DNA of 64,000 nt from positions 2,888,953 to 2,952,952 of the forward strand of contig JAVLUZ010000191.1 of assembly GCA_036768485.1 (NCBI GenBank), given 5' to 3'. The DNA comes from Mermis nigrescens (taxonomy: Eukaryota; Nematoda; Enoplea; Mermithida; Mermithidae). The translations under genes were made by a program, and so were the position numbers. Each line of letters begins with the position of its first letter. The first letter of the stretch is position 1. Positions 47,152 through 58,000 of the stretch are shown one piece after another. The notes below the pieces were generated by a model. That model worked only from the letters and a program-made list of their open reading frames with translations. It did not search any database and was not told the origin of the DNA.

Positions 47152-48177
47152 GAATCTCAAAGTCCTGATATTTCAGAACATGGGCGTTTTTCGACTCCTT
47201 TATTGCCAACACCGCCACGCCCGTTTGCTGACAATCCGGCTCTTGGATCGATCAGCCAAACGGTAGACTACAACACGTACTTGCTAAAGGAGCGGGAATG
47301 CGATTATTTAAAAGGGATGGCCGAAACGGCGATGCACGAAAAGGCGATTTTGCACGTCGAAAATGAGAAATTGCGAAATGAGATTGCCGAATTAAGAAGT
47401 CGTCTAGATGCATCTAATAAACATTTAATTAGCGTACAACCAAAGGTCAAACTTAGCGAAAATATTAAAGAACAATCACGTTATTTTAATTATGATAGGA
47501 CACAAGGAAATATGCAACAAGAAAAGAATTTAAGTTGTAATAATTTGACCAGCAAAAGGTTTGCTGTGAATTTTTCAGACTCACGCATAGAATCTATTTT
47601 TGAAAATGTGTCATCTACTGTGACTGTCCGTGATGCTTATTCATTCATCACGAGTAGTTTTGTCGATAATGGAGGTTCCAAACCTCAGCGTTTTCCCGAC
47701 GGTTGGCGAGAATATGTAGCACAGTATTACGCCGACTGGAAGGATGAGTTCCCAAATGCTAAAATGTATTTGGAGCTATTATGCCAGCTTCTATTTGTCC
47801 AATTAAATAGAATTGGGGATTATTCGAGCACGTGTCTCGAACATTGCCTACATCAAGCAAAAGCTTTGGTGGAATCGATAATCCGTGCTATGAACAAGAA
47901 CATTTCGGTTGACACGAATCAAAGGCGTTTGGATAGGGCGAAACGATTTGATTTTCGACGGAAGGAACAAGTTTTTATCGGAAAGAAATTCTACGGATTT
48001 GGCGGTGATGAAATGAATTCTGAACGACTCGACAAATTCAAGAGCGAAAAGAAGAAGGAGAAAGGACTTGAGGAAACGGATTGCGCGCCAGAGAGTTCGG
48101 ACGGTGATATCCCTAGGACGCCTGGTGCAGACTTCCCAGAACTAGACAATGATTCGAAAGATTCCGACAAAGACTGA
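47152..48177 (+). CDS. Uncharacterised second ORF of element 2, in the env position but not an envelope
   Basis: The frame is open from 47152 (after a TGA) to 48177, with no good ATG near its start: the first plausible start is a TTG at 47203, or the frame is entered by splicing at TTTCAG|AACATG (47175). About 324-340 residues. A Pro-rich N-terminus (LPTPPRPF) precedes a predicted coiled coil at about residues 28-75 (ENEKLRNEIAELRSRL). A folded-looking middle (about 120-260) includes WREYVAQYYADWKDEFPNAK and LELLCQLLFVQLNRIGDY. A basic Lys/Arg-rich stretch and an acidic tail ending DNDSKDSDKD follow. There is no signal peptide, transmembrane segment or Cys pattern, so it is not Env. I recognise no family. 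Preservation in a young element suggests a functional product. Confidence 0.8.
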   Translation, partial: ESQSPDISEHGRFSTPLLPTPPRPFADNPALGSISQTVDYNTYLLKERECDYLKGMAETAMHEKAILHVENEKLRNEIAELRSRLDASNKHLISVQPKVKLSENIKEQSRYFNYDRTQGNMQQEKNLSCNNLTSKRFAVNFSDSRIESIFENVSSTVTVRDAYSFITSSFVDNGGSKPQRFPDGWREYVAQYYADWKDEFPNAKMYLELLCQLLFVQLNRIGDYSSTCLEHCLHQAKALVESIIRAMNKNISVDTNQRRLDRAKRFDFRRKEQVFIGKKFYGFGGDEMNSERLDKFKSEKKKEKGLEETDCAPESSDGDIPRTPGADFPELDNDSKDSDKD

Positions 48178-48204
48178 TTTCAGTGATTTAATTTTTTTTT
48201 GTTT

Positions 48205-48215
48205 GAGGGGAGGAA
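48205..48215 (+). other. Polypurine tract of element 2
   Basis: GAGGGGAGGAA immediately 5' of the 3' LTR, the expected plus-strand primer. Confidence 0.9.
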
Positions 48216-48631
48216 TGTAACCCGACACCTACGTGTTTATTTATTTCAGTCTTGTCGAGCAGCGTTATTCAAAACGGTTCATTCATTAATCCAATTTTAT
48301 ACGTTATTCAAATTAGTTGTAACTGAACCTGCTCGTTGGCCGGGTATAAATACCTGTGTCAACGTGCAGTGATTCAGTCACGTAACCGGCGTTTACTAAT
48401 TAAATTACTACAATATGGAACCACACCGCATTCATTCATTCTTACGTACTCTCCTTTGAATTGCCATTCAAGTGTATTATTTAATATAGGTACGCGCTCC
48501 AATCTATAGACATTAGATTGTGATATAGCAATTAATTATATCATACTCGAAATAAGCACAATTTAAGAAAGCACATCATCCACATTCCTACAGTCTGTGT
48601 AGTCTCGGCACATACATAGTACGAGGCTACA
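48216..48631 (+). repeat. 3' LTR of element 2
   Basis: 416 bp, about 99% identical to the 5' LTR. Ends GAGGCTACA and is followed directly by the interior of a long-TIR element copy. Confidence 0.95.
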
Positions 48632-48982
48632 CTTTAAACCAACAATTTCTTTGATTGTCTTGAATGCATCGATGTTTTCTATTTCATTCAATTAGCATGC
48701 AAAGTCTCTCATAGTTTACTCAATCTAATTTCCTATATCAACTTCATTGCTAAATTGCTGTTTTTCAATCGTTTTTTTGTTCAATGGTTTATTTCAATCT
48801 CCAGGTCGCAGAATATACTTTGTTTTTTGCGTTGCTTAGAGAAAGTCTGAAATTCGCCGATTTTGCGACTTTAGGCATATACATAGATTGCTTTTTTCTA
48901 GTCCCCTCCTTTTACATCTTTAATGATCCAATCCCAAGTATATTCGTCATTTTTCTTCCATTGGAGCATTTTTCTTTGCTAT
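48632..48982. mobile_element. Long-TIR DNA element, copy 3, right half only
   Basis: Matches 31803-32137: the shared interior (ATTGTCTT..GATGTTT, CTATTTCATTCAATT) is followed by the right inverted arm from about 48804, ending CATTTTTCTTTGCTA. The left half is absent and does not occur on the other side of element 2. Confidence 0.75.
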
Positions 48983-51199
48983 ATTCAGAATATTTGTTTG
49001 ATCGCTTTCGGTGAGCTCAAAAGTGTACCCTCCTCAATGTATTCACAGAAATATTTGTAAGCGAGTTTTAAGATTATTTTCGACATAAAATCTAGGGCAC
49101 TTGAATATCTTGCTCTAACTCCACAGTTATTACTGGAGACAAGCACGTGGAAAGTTTGCGGTTTCTTGTTCTCTAGGATAAGAAAATAGAATGTTGTGAG
49201 AAAATGGCAAAATCATGGTCAATAACTCTTCAAGATGAATGAAAAATGTTAAAGAAGAATCAAGGCACTTTTCTGCTTTATTTAAGAAATTAAACTAATG
49301 ATCAAGACCATTTAAGCTCAAGAAACACGACTATGTTATGCATATGGTCAGTATTCAAATGTATGCCGTCACCATACTTGCACCGCATGAGAATTCTGGG
49401 GGAGTGAAATTTTAAAGTGCCTTGTTTGGCCCAAAAATGGTAGGTACACATCAAAAACATCGTTTTCCGGCGTTTCTGACGATACTCCACCTTTCTAGAG
49501 CATAAAAACACAAAAAATTTCGAATAAAATAAGAAAAGTCAAGCAAATTGAACAAAATATAGTCAAAACCACATAAAGATATACAAGAGTTCGTAGACTT
49601 TGTCTGCCTAGAAATACTAAACATCAAATTTCGCTTCATATATTTTTCATAAAAATATAAGTTATCGAAATTCTATTGTCAGATTAATTCAAGTAATAAT
49701 AATTGCATGAAGTTTATGATGTAGAAATATGATTTTTTAAATTAAATACAGCGAATTTAGGTTGCCCAAATATACCTGAACATTTAAGGCATTCGCAAAC
49801 AGTGGCACCATCTAATTCCCGATCTCTCATCATGTCATCAATCATCACAAGGACTTCACCAATGCTCAAACCATGTTCCTCGTATCTATTAGCATATTCG
49901 GTTTTGCATACGCAACAGACGGCCGCCAAATTTTTCAAGTCACTTATTTTAGATGATCCACTTAAAGAAGCTACGTTAAAGTCTAATTATGTAGGTAAAG
50001 GTATTACACATGATATGAAGAATGAGCTGTTTTCAAAAATTTTGTATAATTGTCGTAATGGTTTCCTGATTGTTAAGCATTTTTATTCTCTTAGTTTGGC
50101 CCCAGTCTCCAATTAAGTCATGAGGAAGATATAGACTGTCAAGCTCGTTCTACAAGTAATTTTGTTAATAGCCGGTTATACCCCCATCCAGATTTTCATC
50201 ATTTTTCTGCTCAAATATAGCATTTTTTCCTAGAATCGAACCTAGGATCAGAAGGTCCTAGGTTCGAATCCCAGTCATTCGGAAAAGATTTAGGCAAAAA
50301 CGCGATATTCGAAGAGGTAATGCTCAAAATCCGAATTGGGGCTATAACCGACTAGTACCAAAATTTTCAACATGGATTTGAAATTATACCCATACACCCT
50401 CATATTATACGTCAAAAATTTGGCTTATATAAACATAGAATTTTGAAACTAATTGCATTATATAGATAAAAATTCTTTGTGGCAAGCTATCAGCGGTTCA
50501 TGTGCCATCCTAATCTTCCGTTCTGTCTATATCTCGCTGTTTTTTGCACCTAGCAGGGAAAGTGACTACTATGGGGTGCTAATAATTTTTCTGACTGAAG
50601 ATATCGTCAAAAAGGGTGGATGATGATAGAGGGAGAAAAGATAAAAATAAAAAAGTAGATAAGAATGCAACCATGCATGGGTAGATGTTCAAAAAATACC
50701 ATTTGCGTTGAAGAAAGTGATTCTATTTTTGAAATTTCAAAGGAAATATACTGATAAATATTTTTGAAAATTATTAAATTACCCAAGTTCTTCTAGGGGC
50801 ACGTAAAAGATGACTGAATGAGAAAAAAGCGAAGTCTTTATTGGTCGCCGCGTTATGTCAAACGCAAACGCAAGGAATTTTAATTCCAATGCTACGATTA
50901 GATTTACATAACACAATTTTCGCAGCGATTTATCAAATTTGACAAATTCAAAGTAAAAAAATAATCTCCAAATTTTCTAATGACACTGCGAAAATTGCTC
51001 AACACGACCCAGAAATGGTGTCAACTTTTAGTTCACTTATTCAACTTTAAAATGGTTTATTCACTGTCCCCAAATTTCCCTTTGCTCGGCGTTTGATAGC
51101 CATGCATCGGCTTAATTCGACTACGCTCTTCTTATGTCGACGAACTTTCGAGTAGGTACTTGGAATCAAGCCAAGAAGACTAAGGAGACGGAAAAAGTG
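48983..51199. other. Intergenic with a MITE remnant, otherwise no gene
   Basis: Around 49380-49500 a degraded piece of hAT-like MITE sequence is visible (GAGAATTCTGGGGGAGTG, CGGCGTTTCTGACGATACT). Small open stretches at 49714-49938 (minus) and 49802-50116 (plus) overlap on opposite strands and lack domains. The rest is AT-rich. Confidence 0.4.
50236..50267. repeat. Perfect 12-bp hairpin containing tRNA B-box sequences on both strands
   Basis: TCGAACCTAGGA, eight bases, then TCCTAGGTTCGA. The right arm continues as GGTTCGAATCC (50261-50271), a match to the pol III B-box consensus, and the left arm holds a partial B-box (GGTTCGATTC) on the opposite strand. No A-box or cloverleaf is evident, so it is not a tRNA gene. 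It is probably two abutting inverted tRNA-derived fragments. Confidence 0.7.
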
Positions 51200-51207
51200 A
51201 AAGTATT

Positions 51208-51213
51208 TTTATT
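51208..51213 (-). terminator. Candidate polyadenylation signal of the host gene
   Basis: AATAAA on the minus strand, about 290 bases after the stop codon of the gene ending at 51500. Confidence 0.5.
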
Positions 51214-51499
51214 TAGAGGTTGTAACTATTTAAATTTAGAGGTTGTAACGAGAGCCTTACACGCGCGTCCCTTGCAAATTCATGCCTAAAAGTCGCTCCA
51301 ATTATTGAGGAGCCGGTTACAAATTATTCTCGACCCACCAAAATCATGTTTAGATAGGCGCAGGCACGATTAGTCTAAGTGTTTGCTAATAAAAAAACGT
51401 GTCATGTTACGAAAAAATAGTGAAATGTACATCCAATCTTTGAGAATTTAACGATTTTGAGGGCGAAGGGGTGAAAATCTTTTTCCCTAAACTCCATAA

Positions 51500-52015
51500 T
51501 TATGCATGTCCGTGCAGACGTGAGTACCGCGTTAGTAGTTCGGCTTCGGCGGAAGCCTTGCTCTGTTGCGCAGACGACGTCGTACTTCCGGGACTGACTA
51601 TTTGGCCGACCAAAATCTCGTCAGTGCTCGACGGAGAGGGCGTACTTTTGGTCGACACTTCGATTTGGATGCACGAGTCGCCGCTCTTCTCGTCCAGCGT
51701 ACTTTTCACTTTGATGCTGGTCGACTCGGTTGGCGATGACGATCGACGCGCGTATTTTTGCGAGTCGACGCCGCCATCAAATTCACGATACTGGGACGTT
51801 TTCGACGACGTCGTGACTATCGTTGTGGCAGATGTCGGCGGTTTGTCAAGACCGGATTCGATTTTGGGTCGCTGGTCGGGATACGCCGCAGAGCTCGGCT
51901 TATCGTACTTTTGCTTTTGGGCAGCTTTCGCCGCCGCAGCGGACCACTCCGTGGCGCCTCCGTTGGCGCCGACATTAGCCCCGCTCGCGCGTAGTTTCGC
52001 GCCATTTCGCTCCTG
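51500..52015 (-). CDS. Host gene exon 6 (last coding exon)
   Basis: Begins after the acceptor GAGCTTTCCTTTCAG with QERNGAKLRASG and ends RLHGHA-TAA. Encodes residues 301-471. Markedly GC-richer than its surroundings, supporting coding. A second CAG three bases in allows an alternative acceptor that drops one Gln. Confidence 0.85.
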   Translation of the reverse strand, partial: QERNGAKLRASGANVGANGGATEWSAAAAKAAQKQKYDKPSSAAYPDQRPKIESGLDKPPTSATTIVTTSSKTSQYREFDGGVDSQKYARRSSSPTESTSIKVKSTLDEKSGDSCIQIEVSTKSTPSPSSTDEILVGQIVSPGSTTSSAQQSKASAEAELLTRYSRLHGHA

Positions 52016-55000
52016 CTGAAAGGAAAGCTCACGTGACTAACACTGGCGTATTTTCAAAAATTTCACGCTTTTATCGAACAGTGCGCAACAGGATGCAGCA
52101 GAAAAATAGAATAGGAAGCTTAACCTTCGTTCACCGTTGATTATAGAAAGATAGTTTTTTCATGGAGGAGTCAAATTTTAAGAACGGTGACAACTTTTGT
52201 GCGTGGCACAGCTCTTTTGATTATCTCCGTATGCTAATCAGAGTTTTTTGTACAAGATCCCTTTATACACGTACAAAAATAGTCCCGAAAGTCTCTGAAC
52301 ATTTTGTACATGCAAATTTTCGGGAACTTCAATATGGTACAATAGCGCTTTCAGCGTGGTAAAACCGGGTTATTCGAACATTGGTAGTGTATTTTTGTCA
52401 ATTTTTGGGTTTCTGACGACAAAAATTCTAAAAATTGTCTAAAAACGGCGCAAAGCGCCGAAAATACTTATTTCGACGCGAAGCGCCGAAAATTTTGCGA
52501 ATTTAAGACCTTTTTACAGTTTTTGTCTTCAGAAAACCTTTGTACGTGTACGAAGACGGTTCCGAAAAGCTTTTGTACATCGGGAAGAATCATTGCTGAA
52601 AACAAAAAAAATCGTGATGCTAATCAGTGTAAATGTGCAACAGTTCATTGCACGAATACAGCACGGCTACTCTATGAGGGTAGCATAGTCTGGAAGCGTC
52701 AGAAAAAATACAATGTTATTCAATAATCTCCTATCACCGTTGATTTCAGATGGACAATTTTTCTCTAAAAATGCCAGCTGTTTCATTCGCAGGAGTCCAA
52801 ATCTAAGAACAGGTGACAACTTGTCGTATGTGGCATATCAGTTTTAGTCAACTTCTCTTCGTATGCTAATCAGTGTAAATGTGCAACAATTAATCGTACT
52901 GTGTAGAGCATGCCTGCTCTAAGAGGTCAGCACGATCTGGAAGAGTCAGAAATGCCTCAAAGATAGCATGAGAATCGCCTGTACTCACAGTTTGTAATTT
53001 ATTAAAAGCACGTTTGCAGAAAAATTAGTTTTAATTTCATCCGTTTTAACCTTATCTTTTTTAAATGACCAATTTGACCATTAGCATAACCGCTTTCTAT
53101 ATATTAAAAATGAGGGACAGTCTAGCGAACAAAAATCATTGCAGCCTTTAAAAGAGTGAGGCAGCAGCAAGTTTTCGGAAAAAGGCTGAACGAAATCTTT
53201 TAACTTGTTAGTATCGCGACGATAAAATTTTTTTATCTGAATTCAATCAAGTCTCGCATGTGAGGCTAAATTTAAGACATTGCAACCAAGAGTGGAGCAG
53301 ACATGCATGGAAGAGTTGTTGAGGATAATCCGCCCCTCCCCCACAATTCTCCCACACAACTCGTCCCTACAAAACTCGCCCCCACACAACTCGCCTCCAG
53401 ACAACTCGCCCCCCATAACTCGTCCCCGCACAACTCGCCCCCCACAATTCGTCCCCCACAACTCGCTCCAAAAAACTCACCCCTACACAACTCGCCCCCT
53501 CACAACTAGCCCTCAGTGGAATCGCAATTATCACAATCCAATAATGAATTATTTGATTAGATCCCCAATCCCGTAGAGTTCAATTTTTTGAATTTTTTTC
53601 GTAGTTTTTCGATGCTAGTGGATCAAGCTAACAATAGATTATTTTTCCCCATAACACAATTTTTCTCTCCTGACTTTTTTTGTCTTGCCTGCGATGGTCA
53701 GCCTCAATCCAATCTCCAATGTTTGACAATTGACAAATCAATACAACGCCTACCAGCATATGCGTATATACATAATCCAATGCTTAATTGCTCCCCACAA
53801 CGAAACCAGCAAGTTGGGGTTGTGGGGCCCAATTCTGGGGGTCGGATGGGGCAAAATTGCCAAAACTAGCAAATTCTAGGGATCTATCGATTTGGGGCGT
53901 TCGGAGACTGGGTGTGTGTGTAAACCCTCCACGTCCAAGTGTGGTTGCGGGGTCTCTAGACCCCTAGAATAGAGAAATAGGAAGTTTTTGAGAAAAATGA
54001 GGCAAAATATAGGCTAAAACCCAATGAAAAAGATAAAAAGTTGTTTCAAAAGTGCTCGAAATTGATTATTAACTGTAGATTAACCAGTTTTTACGCTATT
54101 TTAGCATTTGTAAGTTTTGACATGAATTTTCCCAGAAAAATTCAATGTTTGACCCACCACAGACCAGCTTTTTCCACCGATATATGCCCACAACTGACTC
54201 ACAAAAATAAGCATAAGAAATGCATCAGAAATATATGGAAATTTACCAATCTATTCAAAATTCATGACACAATATGCATACATCGTACACATAAGAATGA
54301 CAGACTCGTTATGCTGTAGCAGCAACGTAAAAACGACGCAAAAATTTAGCATCATGAGTACAATTTTCATCATGTGTTGGGACGAAATGTGGTTATGGGC
54401 AAGTTGTGGGAGGGGGCGAGTTGTGAGGACCGAATTGTGTGGGGGCGACTAATCCATATCCCGAAGGGTTTAGGTTCTAGACCACAGAAGGACAGAAGAC
54501 AACATTTTCATGGGAACATAAGGCGAAATCAAAACCAAGATGTAAAAAATTCAAAACTTTTTGCAAAAATGCATGGGGTTGACCCGAAACAGTCAATTAT
54601 CATAGATTTTAGGCTTTTTCAATTTCATATCAGAAATTATATCAGCTAAGGAAAGCTCTCCGGATGACATCCAGGCTGAGTCCCAGACCGGCCCTAAGAA
54701 TCTGGAAATCTTGAAATGTGAAAAATGGTCGGAAATTAAATCAAGGATACCAATTTTCGAAGTCACATTTCATCTGTCTCATCTCTAGTGTCTGCATTTT
54801 GGGGAGCGAAAAAATTCTGGGGGTCGATGGGGCCTAATAGCCAAAAATAGCACCGAAAATTCAGTTCTTGGGGTCTATCGATCTTAGGGTCTCTCAGATT
54901 TTGAATTTGAAGGTCCCAGACCCCTTCGCCCATGTGTGGTCCGCATGTGTTTCTTTATAAATCAGGAGTCCGTTGTAAGCTATTCATTACAGTGTGTTGA

Positions 55001-58000
55001 TGTGATTATGTTATTACATACTGCTGATAGCGTGGAATCACCAGCATTGGCCCGTTGTTGCCGGCTTCTGAACTGTCCTTGAGTTGATTGCAAAATTGTT
55101 CTTTTCACAGTTGTATCAAGAATATCTATGTCTCTCTTTGAAACTGTTCTGACACTTTCTTGCGATTGAAGTGCCGCCGTTTTGACTATAGCAAAAACAT
55201 GTGAGCTGAGCTTTATTATATTTAGAGACAGAAGGTATTATTTTCTTATGAAATATGATTTTATTTTCGACTATCTATGTCAAGACTCATCTCGGTTCAT
55301 ATCTATTCATTGAAAAGTGTTTCACTAAAGGAGCTTATTTCTAATGAGAAGGAAAGGCACTATCGACTGTAATCATAACCACCTAAATCAAGTATAGCTT
55401 ATTTCATTAACATTTTTATTAGGTATATTTTATAGGAAAGCAGATGTGGGCTGGAACAACATTAACCATGCTATATGTAAATCGTTATGGTAAACGTTTT
55501 GCATGATACATTTTTCATTTTTGTTTTTTATATTTCTTTTTCATTATTTTAATTATTTTTGCACATAAATCGTTTTTCCTCCAACTTTAATCACTTATTT
55601 TTGAATAATTTAAATCATTTTTATTCCTATAAAGTACAATATTAGTAATAATAATAGCTGAGCGATTATCCTACTGTCAGAACCATAAAGGTAATAAATA
55701 TGGAGAAATATTGCAATCAGTAATCATAGTCTTAAACTCTATCTATGTACATGTTAGAGCAAGTGAATTTGAGTACAACCCTCAGCTACTCAAGCTGACC
55801 CCTTCGTACAAATTTAATGCTTTAATAGATAAGGACCTTCAATGCTTTGCATGAATTCAACTTTACTCGCTCGCAGCATACATTTAATCACATTTTTCAA
55901 ATCAGTGATCGGCAACATTGGAACATTAACAACCATTCAGTTTTAAGTTTACGCCTTTTGAAAATTTTAGGCAATGTGAGCGATGCATGCAGGATTTTAT
56001 TACGCTTGTGCTTTTATTTTTATCTTTATAATAATATTTGTTTTTTTATATTAGTATTTCATGCGGAAGGAACCTACATTATTTTTCCAATACGCGATCT
56101 TGATTTTTTGTGATCATTCATCGAATTGTTCAACATCGCTTCCTTAAGGGAATCCCTAACTTTTGGCGAATCGCAACAAACTTAACTCAACGTATTGGTA
56201 GTACCAACTTGGTACTTAAAATAAAACAGTACGTTTCTTCCGTCAATTTCATTAATGCCATACAGTCTTACGTGGGCAGCAAGAAAATTCTGGGAGGGGG
56301 TGCAAGATTTTCCAAAGGTAAAAAAATGGCCTTAAAAATGGTGGTATGGCGATAAAAACACCATTTTTCGACGTTTCTCATGAAGCACTATCCATTGGCA
56401 TCAAAACATTGCGAAAAAGACGAAAAAAATTTTCAAAAATTGAATTCTGGGGGAGGGGGGTCCGCATCTTTTGCATACTTAATCATACAAAATTCATCAT
56501 TTTAAAATAGCCAATACTCATTCGAAAAAAAATCAGCGCGTTCCTAGCGCTAAATTGACGCAGAAAGACATATTTAGAAATTTAAAAGGTAAAAAAATAC
56601 TTTGAATTTTAAAGGAAAATTGATGGGTACCAAACGCATTATTGCACTGCGATCTCAGTAACGTCTAACAAGCATAACGAACAGGTCGCAAAAAAGACTG
56701 ATACCCCAGAAAAATAAGCACTTCAGAAAATAAGAGCATTTATTAATTTAAAAAAATAAATATAAATAAATTTAAATGCTTCAGCACTTTACAAGCGATT
56801 TATTGCATTTCTCTTTATATTTCTTTATGACATATTTATTATCTACATGGGTTAAGACCAAGGCGACTTACCGTCACATGAGGCCACAGATTCGCGCACA
56901 GCACCTGCGCGACGTCCTGTTACATTGGTCATGTCAACGACGCCTGTATCGGAATCTCTCATTGCACTTATGGCAGGCGTCGCTTCTCCAGGATACTTTC
57001 TAGAATCTTCAGGATACTTTCTAGTGCTCTGCCGTTCAGCCACTTTTATTTCTAACATTGACGGCACTTCCTGAACCTTATAACTGGTCACTGCAAAATT
57101 TCCGTTGACCGACGGTGGAATCGACCCAACATCGGCAGAGCGTGCCTTAATACTATACATGGGCAGCAGCCAAATCCTGGGGGTCTGGCTGGGTGGTGTG
57201 AAGCTTGCAAAAATTCCGAAAATTAAATTCTGGGGGTCAATCGGTTTTTAGGGGCATTCCCGTTACTCGAGCGGGTCTAGACCATAAGTGGGCAGCACCA
57301 ACATTCTGGGGGAGGGGGGCGCAAAATTTTCAAAGGTCAAAAAACGGTCTTAAAAATTGTGGTATGGCGAAAAGGCATCAAAAAATCGCGAAAAAACAAA
57401 ACAAATTTCAAAAATTGAATTCTGGGAGCGGCATTTTGGTTTTTAAGGGGGTATCCGGCCTACTGGGGGTGCATACTCCAACCTCCTACGCCCACCTGTG
57501 GTCTAGGCCAGACGTGGCAGGGAAAGTTGAATGGTCTGAAGCATGTATGCACAGCATAACTAATCTAAGGGGTGATCAGCCGGTCTTGAGGTGGCCAGGA
57601 ATTGAACTTTTTGGGCCAAAATGACCTGAAAAACCAGTAGAAGCGCTAAAATAAATTTAAAACTACATTTTCAACCGATTTTTGCCTTCATGTTGCCTCA
57701 TTTTCCGAGAAAGTTTTCCATTTTTCCATTCTGAGGCTGAGGTCTAGATCCCAACCCCTACCATGCATGTCTGTCTAGTCTACTAGATCCCCAATAATGA
57801 AAAAATGAGAAATTTTCTGGGGAAAATGATCTCGAGCAGTTATGTTAAAAAATTTAATTTTAGTCAATGCGCCTTTGCATTACTTTCGCATGAAAATTTT
57901 TTTACTTTCATCCTTTCAGGGGCTTAACCCTGTCACCCGCTTGAACGTTTGAATATATTTTCAGTCTGAATAAATGAAATGGATAAATAAATAACCCGAC

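Larger units (their letters stand above)
39562..48631 (+). mobile_element. Nearly intact Ty3/Gypsy LTR retrotransposon with an extra 3' ORF (element 2)
   Basis: 9,070 bp: two ~415-bp LTRs, primer site, uninterrupted Gag-Pol, a ~1.5-kb non-coding gap, a second ORF, polypurine tract and 3' LTR. The LTRs differ by two substitutions and one inserted T, so insertion (or gene conversion) is recent. TG...CA ends are present. No matching 4-6 bp target duplication is seen: the left flank ends GGTTATTAA and the right begins CTTTAAACC. Every part needed for retrotransposition appears intact; activity itself is inference. Confidence 0.93.

Noticed and set aside
50228..50275. tRNA gene
   Set aside because: Only B-box sequences are present; no A-box, acceptor stem or cloverleaf can be drawn.
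51471..52019. 182-codon plus-strand open frame
   Set aside because: It is the shadow of GC-rich exon 6 of the minus-strand host gene, whose frame fits splice sites and phases.
53243..53576. Several overlapping open frames on both strands with repeated Asn-Ser-Pro-Pro or Gly-Glu-Leu units
   Set aside because: They come from the C-rich minisatellite, which lacks stop codons in several frames; no start context or domain.
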